Source: Omphalotus guepiniiformis
Taxonomy: Eukaryota > Basidiomycota > Agaricomycetes > Agaricales > Omphalotaceae
Assembly (NCBI GenBank): GCA_028554645.1
Contig: JAQOOI010000005.1
Location: 1-43,551, forward strand
DNA length: 43,551 nucleotides
Direction: 5' to 3'
In this document: in pieces, positions 11,168 to 21,988 of the stretch
Layout: the number at the start of each line of letters is the position of its first letter
How positions within the stretch are numbered: the first letter of the stretch is position 1
Notes under the pieces: generated by a model
The model's database searches: none
Seen by the model: the letters and a program-made list of their open reading frames with translations, nothing else
What the model was told of the DNA's origin: nothing
Position numbers and translations under genes: made by a program

Positions 11168-14100
11168 TTACCAGCTTGTCCTGAAAACATCAGAGACTCA
11201 GTTATGAACTGGATAATCCAAGATCAAGTAGGGAACATACCTTGCATCTACAGCCTCTTTTCTGACGGACCGTTTAGGGTCATCCAAAGCCTTCGCCAGC
11301 TCTCTTATTACAGTCGCCTTATAAGGATGCAGAATGTCGTATCTGACGATGCCTGGTAGAACAGCAAGATATTGCAGAGCAGCGGTTCGTACTTTCTGCA
11401 GTAGTAAAAGCCATCAGAACCATCTCTCGCAGTGTCGGCAGAAGAAACGCACGACGGACGGCATCTCTTGCACGAGACTATTCCTGAGCATTGTCGTTAC
11501 CAAAGAGGGTGCGTGATCAGATACCAAACTCTTATCGGGCGAGTCGCCCTCGGCCACAGCCAGGAAAGTATTGATGACTTTGGAACGAATATTAACTTCT
11601 GGTAGATCGAGACCTCTTATGAGAAGAGGAATCAGCTAGATTCCGAAAGACGTTAATGCTGGGGTTGGGGACGTAAATGATATTCAGTCACCGAAGGCAT
11701 TTCGTGCACGTATAAGGCTTTGGGAATTGCACTGATCAGTGATGTCAGTGCTACTAAATATGCCATTTGTTCCGTAGGTTCTAGCAGACGAGAGATGAGA
11801 GTCGATCAAGACGTGAAAAGATACAACTCACTGGTTGAATCCGCGGCACCTGCAGTGATGCGCGGAAGGATCCCGTTCACAAATCTTTGTGCATATAGTA
11901 GCTAAACGGGATGCTATCAGTAACAAATTCCATAGGAGGATGTATCTTGAAACTGCGACCTTTATCACAGCATGATTCCGTTTGGTCAGTATATTGCCTA
12001 CACTAACGATATCACCAAACGCTTTGGCAGCCTCTACGTTGATCGCCTCGTCGCTGAAGGCCTCAAACAGACAACCAGTGAACTGTGAGGTCCGTGCATG
12101 ATTGCTAACAAGGAGAGCCTTCGTGATCTAAACTCCGAATTTGAACAAACGTATGAGGCCGGAACAATTTTCCGCTAGTCTTACCCACACCCATGCTCTG
12201 ATCGCCTTTTGACGTGTTGCTAGAGGTGACGAGGTATTGCTGATTAACGTAGGCCAGAACTCCTTGAGTCGACTCTCGAGGAATGCAGGTGCATCTGCCA
12301 AAGAATTAAAGCTAAGAAAGGTAGTGCGGCTGTTGGCACGTACCAGCTGAACGCTTATTCAGAATGGCAGCAATCATTTGCCAACCAGCCTCTCTTTGAA
12401 GACCATCATCTGCAATGTCAATGCTCCAGGTTGACAAAGTCGCGAGAAAAGAATTCAGGTCAGAAACCGGTAGACGAAGCTTTTCAATGCGTCATACGTC
12501 AGTCACCCAGCGAAAATCCCACAGAAGAGTACCGTGATTCTCACCTCCTTGTGAAGTGCTACAACTGCAGCGGCAAGAAGGATGACTAGGTTTCGTTGCG
12601 CGGCTGGAGCCGACACCTTCAACATACAACTGTCAGGAGCCGCGTGTAGATAATGAGGGAATGATTTGGACTTTACATCGAATGGATTGAATTTGACTGT
12701 AGTTGGAATACTTTGCTGCCCCTCTGCAATACGTCTCACGTTACCTTCCAGAAAGGCAGAGAACAGGGCCTCCGTGTAGGCTTCTTGTCTCCTATTACAA
12801 TTTCCTATCAGATTAGTTTTCAATTGAGGGAGTAGAAGGGCGTACTGTAGTGATAGTGCTTGGACTATGGTGGTAATGATCTTTCCCGCGACGACTACAA
12901 GACGCGGGTCGGTAGCGATGGAGTAAGCAACATTGGAGTTCAAAGCTGCATAAAGAAAGATGTTGAACAAGCGGGGCACGAGACTTTCAATGTATTTGGC
13001 GACATCGACGTGCCCTTCCTCGACCTTGGCTAACAAAGTCTGGTGAATGATGAGCAGGATAGAGTGTGCGTAGGCCGATGTCGGCTCAGTGTCTGCTGTG
13101 GCGGTAGACTCCAAAGGAAGGCAAAGAAATTCCACTTTCGTCGTGAGACGTATGACAAAGGTTTCGAATAGTTCCGGCTGACGACATAGTGTGTTGAGTG
13201 CAGAGAGAATCCGCCATGACTTGGTTCGCTCGGTCACAGCGTCTCTGGCTGGGGGTTGGTCGTGAAGTGAGGCGAAAAGTAGCGGTAACGTCTGCTCCTT
13301 GATGTGATGTGGTGCTGATAAGGAGATGGTCGACAACAGCTGAAGTGCTGGTGCGCTGTGGAAGAGCTCGTGAATTTAGAAACGCGGACAAATGCAAATG
13401 CTCACCTTGCGTCTTCCCCTTCATCAGAATCATCCTGTAGAATTTCGTCTACACTATGTACGATGAACCCCAACTCTTCATCGGATAGTAAATTCTTCGT
13501 CGACACTAAGCCCAATAAACAAGCCAGGGCATGATGTCGTGTTGCTGGAGTTTTCAAAGCAGAGGTCACAATACCCAAGACTTCATCTTTGAATGGGAGC
13601 AAAGGTAGTTCAGACGATTCTGCACCAGCACGTCCTACAGTAGACATTGAATCCCTTGCCGCTGCAATAAGGTCGGATAGGAGAAGTAAAACCGAAGGCC
13701 GAGCTGCTATGTCATCTGGGCTAGTATAGAGTTTCAACAGGTGAGGCACAGCTTGCGCCAAAGTAAAGCGAGAAACAGAGGCTGGGCAGAGGCAATATTA
13801 ATTAACACGGCGAGGGAAAAGATGAACCACGGACGAGTAGTCGACATGAAAGCACTGAGTACTTTGATGGCAGGTTTTGCCTGGCTTTTCTCAGGTTCTC
13901 GCAGAATCATGATACATTCTTCACAGGCGTCTCTTGCGAGACCCTGCATGGCATCTTCGTTGGAGTCATGTAAGTCTTCAGGGTAAATAACCTTGATAAG
14001 ATCCTGAGTGGTTTTAAGTGCTTTCTCTTCGGTTAGTGAGTCTGTCGGTTGAAAGATCTGTCCAGGATAAGTATTTAATGTTTGGTATATGTACCATCTG

Positions 14101-15340
14101 TCACTTAAGGGACGCTACCTCGAGCTTTAGCGCGTTCCAGAGATTTCGGGCATTGCTACGGGCGACTGCAGGACCGTAGATAGGGAGGCAGTGGGACATT
14201 GTTTCAAGTGTATCTCGCTGATAGTCAAGACTGTTATTTCGTTCTACGCTGATGAGATGCGCTGATGACAACGTACTTTTGTCACCGGAGATCCTGCAGC
14301 GAGTTTTTCGAGGAAAACAGGGATGGCCAAGAGACCAAAAGACGGTGTGGCACTCAAGCAACTACGGAGAGCGATCCTGAGGTCGTCCGTAGAGATTCCA
14401 TAGGGATCATTTGGGGGAGGACGGAATGTGATTGGAAAATAACAAAAAGTTATGTCGAACAGTGACTCTACAGATTCTGAAATGTCGAATTCTATTAGAA
14501 TGACCCGGGCTATGGCGAAGGCCACGAGAAGGTTACGAGGATCTTTTTCTCCTTCTGCCAGAGCAATATAGCGAGAGAGAAAGTCCCGTTTCATATTTTT
14601 CAGCACTAAAAATAAGATCAGAAACGAGCCCGGCCAAAATATCAATGATACCCACCATCCCGATGCCGGGCCATTAAGGTATCAATGATTGTGAAGACTG
14701 TGAATCGGACCGACTGAACTAAAGCTTTCATCCGGACATGTGCAAAGATAGCATTTAATATAGTAGGAACGTCCTCCGATGTGGATGAAGGTAATGCGGT
14801 CAAGGATACGAGGCCCTTTAAAGCTGGGATTATTGTTTCCGTGTCTTCCAGCTTACTGCAGTAGAAAGCAGTAAGAACACGAGCTATAGAGGGTGCAGTT
14901 AGTATGATCGATATTGAGGTCCTTGAATGAATGTTGCTTGGAAGCACATCGAAAAAGAGCAAATTCTCCAAGTACCCCATGCTGGCCTGAAAGAACGTAC
15001 ATACCAGATTGTCGATTGAGCTTATCAGCGGGACATCGACTCAGTACGGAGGATAGAAATTCAACACCTGCATCGAGAACATGAACACCAGAATCAGGCG
15101 GGTTTTGCTGAATTGTATCACCCTTAGTCCGCAGTCTATCTTCCTCAGAAGTAAGGTACTCTCCCAAAGCCTTCACTACATTGTGTAGAGTAGTCGATCC
15201 GTTCGAAATCTCTGTCACTTTGAAGTTGGTGAAAGAAGTGATTACATTCAACGATATAGCATGCCTGATACAGTCTGAGCGATCTCCTCTTCCCTTTCTG
15301 AGGCCATCCATGTCTGTACTAGCCGTGTTGTCGATTCCAT
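11168..15340 (-). CDS. MMS19: MMS19-type HEAT-repeat protein (CIA targeting complex / NER)
   Basis: Seventeen exons: complement(join(11168..11180,11241..11395,11453..11635,11692..11780,11832..11901,11960..12127,12185..12294,12344..12479,12545..13355,13406..13781,13835..14057,14119..14217,14277..14605,14656..14883,15005..15067,15122..15211,15265..15340)), 1072 aa with all phases closing, a normal MMS19 length. Diagnostic blocks: VVKALGEYLTSEEDRLRTKG, FCYFPITFRPPPNDPYG, ALRSCLSATPSFG, AIPVFLEKLAAGSP and the C-terminal ALDDPKRSVRKEAVDAR. MMS19 is a cytosolic scaffold delivering Fe-S clusters to DNA polymerases, helicases and primase; its loss affects nucleotide excision repair through XPD/TFIIH. 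The first intron (15212-15264) begins GCATGC if the acceptor is GACAG; a GT alternative (GTATCA with acceptor ...GAG) also stays in frame, so this boundary is uncertain. It is divergent from NDUFAF7, with 123 bp between start codons. Confidence 0.9.
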
Positions 15341-15463
15341 GGTGAGTGTGAGTAGAGAAGAAACTGAAATTTGACAGTGGGCGCTAATCTATTTCTCAGA
15401 ACGCGCTCACGGCCACACATCACAACGCGTTCGCCGCAACAACTTGGGCCAGGCATAGAGCAT

Positions 15464-17192
15464 ATGCTTTCCGCCAGAGCCAAGCTACCTCGATGTTCTT
15501 CACAGTTTCTTAGTCGTCGCTCCGGTTGGCAATGCCCAAAGTCGTCTTTTTCCACTTCTGGACCCAGAGCTGCTCGTAAACGAGACTCGGGTTCGGATTC
15601 GGAATTACCTCTGGAACCTTCAGACAAATGGAACTATAACCGTTCTTCTCTTTTCGACCCCTCAGCGGACAAGGACTATTCCAAGTTCCGACTCCTCACT
15701 GCCAATGACTTGGAGAAGAACACTGCACGTCCTCGCGGCGTCAAAATGCTAGCTCGCGACTTCATTGAGGACTCCTTGTACAATCCAAACTATGGATACT
15801 TCTCTAAGAAGGCTACCATTTTTGACTGGGATGAAAAGCCCCTCGATTTTGGGGCTGTCAGAGATTCAGTGGAGTTTGACGTTGCTATAACGGAGAGATA
15901 CTCGGCGTATGAGGCAGAAAAGCAATTGTGGCATACTCCCACCGAATTGTTCAAGGTGATTCCAGTTAATACTGCTCATAGCTCGCACTAAATGTATAAT
16001 TCCAGCCATGGTATGGGCAAGCCATAGCACAATGCCTGGTATCCGAATACCTGCTCAAGTACTTCCCCTACGAGGATTTCATTATTTATGAGATCGGAGC
16101 AGGGAACGGAACGCTTGCCTTGAACATCCTGGATTTCCTTCGCTCTGAATATCCAGAAGTCTACGACAGAACGCGTTATACTATCATTGAGATCAGTGGC
16201 AATTTGGCTCAAAAACAGAAGCAGAAGTTGCGTAGCGCACACCCATCTGTCCAGGTAGTCCATAAAAGCATTTTCCACTGGACCAGGCGCGAACCTGCAC
16301 CTTGCTTCTTCCTTGCAATGGAGGTTATCGTAAGTAGTCCATTCATAACTGTCGACAATGTTATTGAGTATCTGTATCACAGGACAATTTTGCCCACGAT
16401 GCAATACGCTACGACCTCGATACCTTGCAGCCGTATCAAGGCATAGTAATTGTAGATGAGCACGGAGATTTTGACATGATCTACTCGCCAGTGTCAGATC
16501 CGTTGATAACTTCGTTCCTGGAATTGCGCGAGCAACTGGGTCACCCTTTGCCCATATCCCGCATTTTTCGTACCCTCCCTTCCATACGAAAGCTGTACAG
16601 AAGCCTGCCTTTTGCTGCGAATCTTTCTGCGGAAGAATATATTCCAACTCGTCTACTAAGTCTTTTGCGTACTCTTCGAACCCATTTTCCGCGACATCGA
16701 CTTCTCCTCTCTGATTTCTCCTCACTATCAGACACTATACCGGGTGTAAATGCTCCTGTGGTGCAGACTCGGATACGCAATACCACTGTTGCTTGCGAGA
16801 CCCTCCTCGTGCATCAAGGTGCCTTCGATATATTTTTCCCCACTAACTTCGAGCGTTTGAGGGATATGTACGAATGCATGCTTTCTCAACCGCCTACATC
16901 CAGCCAGTCATCCGCTGATCCCTTTCTGCCCGAACGCGCCACACCCTTATCCTCCACATCAACGTCTTTGTCATTGGGTTCCGATTTCTTCTCTTCACAT
17001 ATGGCCAGCGATAGGAGATTCCCCCGAGATGGCATTTCTTCTTCAAGTGGCCTGCCCGTAGGAGAGCGAAAATCTAGTGTTTTCACGCACGCTGAGTTTC
17101 TGGACACGTACGCGGACTTGAGCCGCACTCGTCTACGGAACGGAGAAAACCCCATGCTAGACTTTTACAAGAATGTCAAATTCCTGTTCTGA
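15464..17192 (+). CDS. NDUFAF7: NDUFAF7/MidA-like mitochondrial methyltransferase (complex I assembly)
   Basis: Model: join(15464..15955,16006..16329,16383..17192), 541 aa. The start is the first ATG in frame; residues ~1-45 are rich in Arg/Ser/Leu without acids, as in a mitochondrial presequence. The core follows the DUF185/MidA family: RPRGVKMLARDFIEDSLYNP, GYFSKKA, PWYGQAIAQCLVSEYLLKYF, SAM-binding YEIGAGNGTLALNIL (~192-206), YTIIEISGNLAQKQKQKL and MEVIDNFAHDAIRYD (usually NEFFDALP in bacteria and animals). A GETLLVHQGAFDIFFPT-like segment (CETLLVHQGAFDIFFPT here) closes the domain. NDUFAF7 dimethylates an Arg of complex I subunit NDUFS2 in the matrix. A ~90-residue Ser/Pro-rich insertion lies near residues 450-510. 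Its stop codon is 8 bp from that of the opposing methyltransferase gene. Confidence 0.88.
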
Positions 17193-17200
17193 GTCTAGCT

Positions 17201-18161
17201 CTATGTACGCAGTACGTATAGATAGTAATGAAATGCCTCCCCTAACTCCCTTACCTCAAGAGTCGTACCAGGAACATTCAGATATCGTTTTCGAAAGTGT
17301 GGTTGACCGAATGTCAGATATATAAAAACACCTTTTCCTTTTCGAAGTGTCCTAAAGTGATTACTTTTGAGACTCACTGTCATGCTATGGAAGTTGCAGA
17401 AAACCAACCGTATTACTTCGCTGACTTCTTTATTGCAGTCATCCACGACTTGTTGCGGAGGATTCTATTGACACACACAGAAGGGTTAGACTAATCAGAA
17501 ATGGCATCCTCACTCACCCATATGTCTCCCTTGACAGTCATCATAGCGTCCATCGTACCCTTGTCAATAGCTACGTCAAAACTCTGGTCTTCAAAAGTCA
17601 GATAGCGGACGTCCATTTCATGCCCTGCAGCGGGTTCATTCAATAACGATTCTTTGAATAACAGCTCAAAGAACTGTTTTGAGGCCTACATTCAATCTCA
17701 GGTCTTTGCTCCTTGTGTTTCGCCTGCATCTTTTTGATGACGATAGGTGAATACTGTTAGTTGTCAGCTCCTACTGTTTCACATCGAGGGAAATGGGCCC
17801 GACATCAATATTGACAATGTTTTTGTACCCATCATCGTACATATCCTCTGACAACCTGGAATTTCCGCATCCCAACATGAGGATTTTCGACGAGCGATCC
17901 GGTATCAGATCACGTAGAATATCGGCGACTTCGGAGTAGGATTTGAACCAATCGAATGAGGCATCATCCGCCTCTCTAACAGACGATGATGGTCATCCAG
18001 GGCAAGATTAACGAGCGAATGCAAATACTGGGTGTATCTCTGATTCCTAGCAATTGATTGGAGGAATACTAAGCCGAGATTCGAGACTATTAGGAGGAAA
18101 GGCATTCGTACCAGTATTCTTTTGTTCCATACTGGTCATTAGTATCAGGCAAAATGTCCAT
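17201..18161 (-). CDS. Class I SAM methyltransferase, EEF1AKMT4/METTL13-like
   Basis: Seven exons: complement(join(17201..17351,17409..17464,17518..17624,17690..17753,17804..17975,18029..18046,18112..18161)), 205 aa, all phases consistent; exon 2 is only 18 nt. The N-terminus YGTKEYWNQRYTQ followed by SFDWFKSYSEVADILRDLIP is typical of this group. Motif I is ILMLGCGNSRLSEDMYDDGY (~54-73), then NIVNIDYSPIVIKKMQ, FDVAIDKGTMDAMM and the C-terminal FIYLTFGQPHFRKRYL and ELGEAFHYYLYVL. Human EEF1AKMT4 methylates a lysine of elongation factor eEF1A; the same role is an inference here. All key SAM-fold segments are present, so the gene looks functional. A young retrotransposon lies 271 bp upstream of the start codon and could affect expression. 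Confidence 0.87.
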
Positions 18162-18432
18162 CGCCACCTCGGATATTTGGCTTCGTATGAGTTACAGGCT
18201 CAGCAGTGTTGACGGCAATCTCCGTGGGCTGAGATGCAGTCCGCCAAAAGCCGAGAGTTCATCTTGTACTCCTCTACGCTAATAACTCTTGTAGTTGCGA
18301 ACCCTTCCTGGTACCTCTGGCCAAGAATTACTTGTGCGCAAACAAATTCGCAATTTCTTCTTGCTTGAAATCGGCGGTTTCCATTTCGGTGTCTACGTTC
18401 TCGACGTTATTCGTGACATTAACAGAATTGTG
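18162..18432. other. Upstream region of the methyltransferase, cut by a retrotransposon
   Basis: 271 bp between the methyltransferase start codon and the LTR element; it contains the promoter. On the minus strand a short coding-like run (EMETADFKQEEIANLFAHK, near 18350-18390) is followed by stops in all plausible continuations. It could be a leader exon or a remnant, and I cannot assign it. Confidence 0.45.
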
Positions 18433-18607
18433 TGTGAGGGGCACACGCACTCAGAACCAGAGCAAGGAAACCGAGAGCCAAAAAAGCCCAACACTGGGGT
18501 TGATAGACTAAAGAAGACACAAACGAAGCTCATAGCTACGTAACGACAGATAGTGGCTATGCAGTAACGTGATGGCCGGAATGACCGGGACGGCCATAAC
18601 CGTTACA
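18433..18607 (-). repeat. 3' LTR of the gag-only element
   Basis: 175 bp, identical to 20286-20460, TG at one end and CA at the other. The purine tract of the element (minus strand) abuts its inner edge at 18608. It is the copy nearest the methyltransferase promoter and, read on the minus strand, points towards that gene. Confidence 0.93.
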
Positions 18608-18943
18608 CTATCCCCCTTCAAAAAAGCTATGAATGACAGAGGAATGAGTAGCACAAGCAAACTAGAAAGAAAGCAGTGACAGTGGCAATGGAAGTATAAA
18701 GAAATGACCCAGATACCAAGACAGTAAGAAGTTAACTGTGAGGGGTGTCAAAACAATATACGCAAGGAGCAGTAGACAATCGAAAGAGACCGAAGCCTTT
18801 TAAGAAAGTTGAATGACTCAGAGCAGTAATCATGATCATTGAGTAAGACCGGAGCCTCTGCACAATATCATTGTAATCACCTGGAAGCAATAGAAATACA
18901 AGACAAGATCGGACTGTGACCGAAGGATTAAACAAGTTGAAAG

Positions 18944-20182
18944 TCAAGAAGACTTAGCGTTAGATGTAGAGGTGGTGGTGGAGGATCTGGAATTGAAGCG
19001 ATTGACAGCCTGCAGACTACGGTTGGGGCATTTGTCCTTGATATGACCTGCAATACCGCAGTAAAGGCATACACCTTTAGCAAGGCGATCAGCGCGTTCA
19101 ACATCGGAGAGGGGTCCACGAGTTTTAGCACGAAGGGTATCAACTTCCATAGGAACATCAGTAGACACCGATGGAGTAGGAGCAGGAGGTGGTGGAATTG
19201 GTGGAATGGATGAAGCAGGAGGAGCATAAGTGGTAGGTGGAAACTGAGATCTGAATTGAGGAGTATACTGATAGGCAGCAGGGAACTGAGAAGTAGCAGG
19301 AGCAGTGGAAGGCACTGAGGATGATGAAGTAGGTGGCAAAGGATGACTGAGAAAAGAAGCAGGAGCTGGTTCAGAGGATTCGGTCGAGAAAGGTTCACCT
19401 CCTTCCCGTTTATCATCCTGTTCTTCTCGCCAAGCAAGATTATCATACTTGATACACATCTCTCCAAAGGCCTTGAATGTGGTTGGTCGATTCTCAGGAA
19501 GAACATACTTCAACGCTCGTCGGACACGGGGTTTGAGACCTTCAGTAAAGGTATCAATAAGTGTATAGTCGGTCCAATCGACACGAGAGCGGAGTTCATT
19601 GTAGCGAGAGAAGTAGTTGGCAGTAGAACCACAATGTTCCTGGCGAAGGGCTCGGAGCTGAGAATTGGCAGTACCATGGGGGTCAAAGTCACCGAAATGA
19701 GTTTCGAAGGCTTTGCAAAAGCAAGTGAAATCGGCTTTGTCCTCATCAGAGACACTACTATACCACATTTTGGGGGTACCAGCAGCAAGGAAGGTGGACA
19801 TGTAGAGGGATTTTTGGACATCAGAGGAGAAGCTGTTAGGCTGTAGAGCAATGGCATTCTGTACGTCATTGATGAAATCCTTAACTTCAGCAGCCTGACC
19901 AGTGAACATGGGAGGGAGCTGAAATTTGGCAGGAGTGATGACAGGAGCAGAACGTCGAACAGAGAGCTGGTCCACAGTGTCAACAAGGGATGCGACAGTC
20001 TGAGAGAGACTAGACAATGAGGCAATGATCTGATGCTGATTCTGATTCTGAAGAGAAATGGCATGGCCCATCTCTACAATGGTACGAAGGAGATCATGCT
20101 GGAGTGTCTGGTCCATGGTAGCAGGTAGAATCTGAGGTGCTGGAGATGCTTCTCTAGGCAGGGAACCAGTGGGATCATCCAT
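18944..20182 (-). CDS. Gag protein of the gag-only retrotransposon
   Basis: 412 aa from the ATG at 20182; the frame is open further upstream into the LTR, but this ATG starts the acidic MDDPTGSLPREASP segment expected of a gag N-terminus. The central region (~130-240) has the retrotransposon gag fold pattern: PPMFTGQAAEVKDFINDVQ, MWYSSVSDEDK, FETHFGDFDP, YFSRYNELRSRVDW and TFTEGLKPRVRRAL. A Pro/Ser-rich linker follows, then one CCHC zinc knuckle CLYCGIAGHIKDKC (CX2CX4HX4C) near residues 372-385 for RNA packaging. The reading frame is intact, consistent with the youth of the element. It ends in a Ser/Thr/Asn-rich tail with no fusion to a protease. Confidence 0.9.
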   Translation of the reverse strand: MDDPTGSLPREASPAPQILPATMDQTLQHDLLRTIVEMGHAISLQNQNQHQIIASLSSLSQTVASLVDTVDQLSVRRSAPVITPAKFQLPPMFTGQAAEVKDFINDVQNAIALQPNSFSSDVQKSLYMSTFLAAGTPKMWYSSVSDEDKADFTCFCKAFETHFGDFDPHGTANSQLRALRQEHCGSTANYFSRYNELRSRVDWTDYTLIDTFTEGLKPRVRRALKYVLPENRPTTFKAFGEMCIKYDNLAWREEQDDKREGGEPFSTESSEPAPASFLSHPLPPTSSSSVPSTAPATSQFPAAYQYTPQFRSQFPPTTYAPPASSIPPIPPPPAPTPSVSTDVPMEVDTLRAKTRGPLSDVERADRLAKGVCLYCGIAGHIKDKCPNRSLQAVNRFNSRSSTTTSTSNAKSS

Positions 20183-20285
20183 GGCAAGTGAGACAATGAA
20201 ATCAGATAAGAGAGCAAAGAATGAAGCAAGAAATAGAAAGGCTTTTATGGTTATGATGGTTGTGATGATTATGAGTCTATCAAAC

Positions 20286-20460
20286 TGTGAGGGGCACACG
20301 CACTCAGAACCAGAGCAAGGAAACCGAGAGCCAAAAAAGCCCAACACTGGGGTTGATAGACTAAAGAAGACACAAACGAAGCTCATAGCTACGTAACGAC
20401 AGATAGTGGCTATGCAGTAACGTGATGGCCGGAATGACCGGGACGGCCATAACCGTTACA
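20286..20460 (-). repeat. 5' LTR of the gag-only element
   Basis: 175 bp, identical to 18433-18607; as the 5' LTR (minus strand) it should carry the promoter for gag. It is followed by TTGTG at 20461-20465, the second copy of the target-site duplication. Confidence 0.93.
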
Positions 20461-21143
20461 TTGTGGTCTTGCACGGAATCCAGGCAAAGGTAACACTACA
20501 AGGAGGGCAATAGTTGGCGTAAGCGAAATTACTCGCCATTCGCTAGGAAAAAGTATTTGTTTCTATTTGACCATTCTTTGAGAATAAATAAACCTTTGTC
20601 GCATGCGAAAGATATGGCCTTTTAAGGTATATGTCGGTGGATATACTCCCCTTTTCACACGCTACAAAGCTGTCGTCATTCTCTTTGTATTACGTGATCT
20701 TTTCCGGCGGCAATTGTGGACTTATTGCCGGCGGCAAAGTGAATGAAACTCTTTGTCTTTCTCCTGCGCCATTTATTTAATTTGTCGCCCGGGAAACTAA
20801 ATGGGCATTCAACGGGCATTCAACGGGCACGCAAAAGCCACTCAACAGCCAATCAACAGCCGCGCAACAACCTTGCAAGGTCTTTTGAAGTGACTACCTT
20901 TGCCCTGCAGCATCACATCAATCAAATGAAATGGTCTAAGCACACACTTTTGAACTATATACACTTTTGAACTACATACACATATTAACGACACATTTGA
21001 CCTATACATTCGAACCACATACACATTCGAGCTACAAGAATTAAAATACAACATTCAAGGCTGCGCGCGAGCCAGATGACCTTTTGCGCTTCACGTCGTT
21101 GCATCAGTGTACGAATATACATACAAACGAAACACTCACCCGA
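20461..21143. other. Gene-free stretch between the LTR element and the DUF1766-like gene
   Basis: No supportable gene. It contains a near-inverted pair of GC-rich boxes (CCGGCGGCAAT near 20703 and ATTGCCGGCGG near 20723), short direct repeats of GGGCATTCAAC near 20800-20830, and the degenerate tandem array annotated at 20944-21038. The overall look is of decayed mobile or simple-repeat DNA. Confidence 0.5.
20944..21038 (+). repeat. Degenerate ~17-bp tandem repeat
   Basis: ACACTTTTGAACTATAT (20944-20960) is followed by ACACTTTTGAACTACAT (20961-20977) and then by diverged and shortened versions (ACACATATTAAC, ACATTTGACCTAT, ACATTCGAACCACAT, ACACATTCGAGCTAC) to about 21038. A minisatellite remnant; no function is evident. 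Confidence 0.6.
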
Positions 21144-21624
21144 CTACATCGAGCATACCAGTTTGATCACAGGCCGGATGATGTTCTTGAATACTGCCTT
21201 TGGTGCGCCCTTGAACTCGAAAATTTCTCTATGCCGCCGATGACCTGAAAGGCCGTCAGAACGATACCGTACGTAGGGTAGTTACTTACATTCTTTGCAA
21301 ACGAGGCGAGGGCGACGCAGACATAAATGATCCAGAAGTATATGAGCCAAACGCTCTGCCAGGAGATCAGTTGCGCGGAAAATCGAAGAGTGGGGACGCA
21401 CCGGCTCGAATACAATGGCGCGTTCGTATTGCACAGCACCAAATGTGCTTTTGTCCCCTACACTGACGCGCCCACTGCTGCTTTCGACGCCTCCAATTCG
21501 TACTCCTACCCACTTTAAAACCTTGTGTTCCGGCGATGTGAAAGACGTAGATAAAACCCGTCCGATCGAACCTCGAGATTGGTTGGTGCAGGGCACTTTT
21601 AAGGCGGCTGCGGAGGGCGTGCAT
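21144..21624 (-). CDS. DUF1766/T5orf172 (MUG113-like, GIY-YIG-fold) small protein
   Basis: Model: complement(join(21144..21244,21290..21355,21402..21624)), 129 aa from the first usable ATG, phases consistent. The core starts ISRFDRTGFIYVFH, then GFKVGRSTNWRRRKQQWARQC, RAERLAHILLDHL, LVCKECHRRHREIFEF and a basic C-terminus. GFIY...KVGRS and the trailing RAExLxHxLL helix are the hallmarks of the T5orf172/MUG113 group, distant relatives of GIY-YIG nucleases common in Agaricomycetes, often in many copies. The intron at 21356-21401 is required: reading through it hits a stop before the AERLAHILL block. The frame upstream of the ATG is open for ~50 codons, so a longer or spliced N-terminus is possible. 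Function is unknown; nuclease activity is not assured. Confidence 0.7.
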
Positions 21625-21918
21625 GAAGTTGGTTGTGCGATGAGAGATAAAGTATCCCGCGCTCGCTCGATGTTGGATAACGAATGGTGAGACGCGAAAG
21701 ATGTGGCAGACGCAAACGATGTAGTCCGCAATGGGCAGAGAAAGAAAATCTTCCGGGACTGTCTGGCTGGCTGGATTCCGCAATTAGAGACCAGTACGTG
21801 TAGTGAGCGTGAACACTGTGATATGTTATTAGCAGTCGTGTCGCGCGCTGGAGGTTGGGCGGCTGGACTCCCGCGCTTGACGTTGGATGCTTGTTGAAGC
21901 TTGCAAAAATATTCTAAA

Positions 21919-21988
21919 TAAAGGGGAAGAAAACAGAATATTGCTAGACTCATTTCGAAGCACTGAGGTGCTCCCCCCTCCCTCCAAA
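21919..21988 (+). repeat. Direct repeat copy 1 (~70 bp)
   Basis: Starts TAAAGGGGAAGAAAAC and runs through CACTGAGGTGCTCCCCCC into a pyrimidine run. Nearly identical to 22266-22342, the differences being one A/G substitution and a few bases in the pyrimidine run. Both copies have the same orientation and are 347 bp apart start to start. Confidence 0.8.

Larger units (their letters stand above)
18433..20460 (-). mobile_element. Complete gag-only LTR retrotransposon (non-autonomous)
   Basis: 2,028 bp, bounded by two LTRs of 175 bp (18433-18607 and 20286-20460) that read identical base for base and have TG...CA ends. The flanks carry a perfect 5-bp target duplication TTGTG (18428-18432 and 20461-20465). 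Read on the minus strand the order is LTR, gag, 336 bp of non-coding sequence, purine-rich tract (complement of about 18608-18626), LTR. No protease, reverse transcriptase, RNase H or integrase is present, so movement would depend on an autonomous relative. Identical LTRs mean a recent insertion. No TGG-type primer-binding site follows the 5' LTR, so priming is unclear. Confidence 0.93.

Noticed and set aside
18233..18432. Possible N-terminal exon (EMETADFKQEEIANLFAHK) of a gene split by the retrotransposon
   Set aside because: No coding continuation is found on the far side of the insertion after removing the element and one target duplication.
19343..19846. Plus-strand open frame of 167 codons inside the gag-only element
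   Set aside because: It is antisense to the well-supported gag frame, has no domain pattern and is explained by gag base composition.
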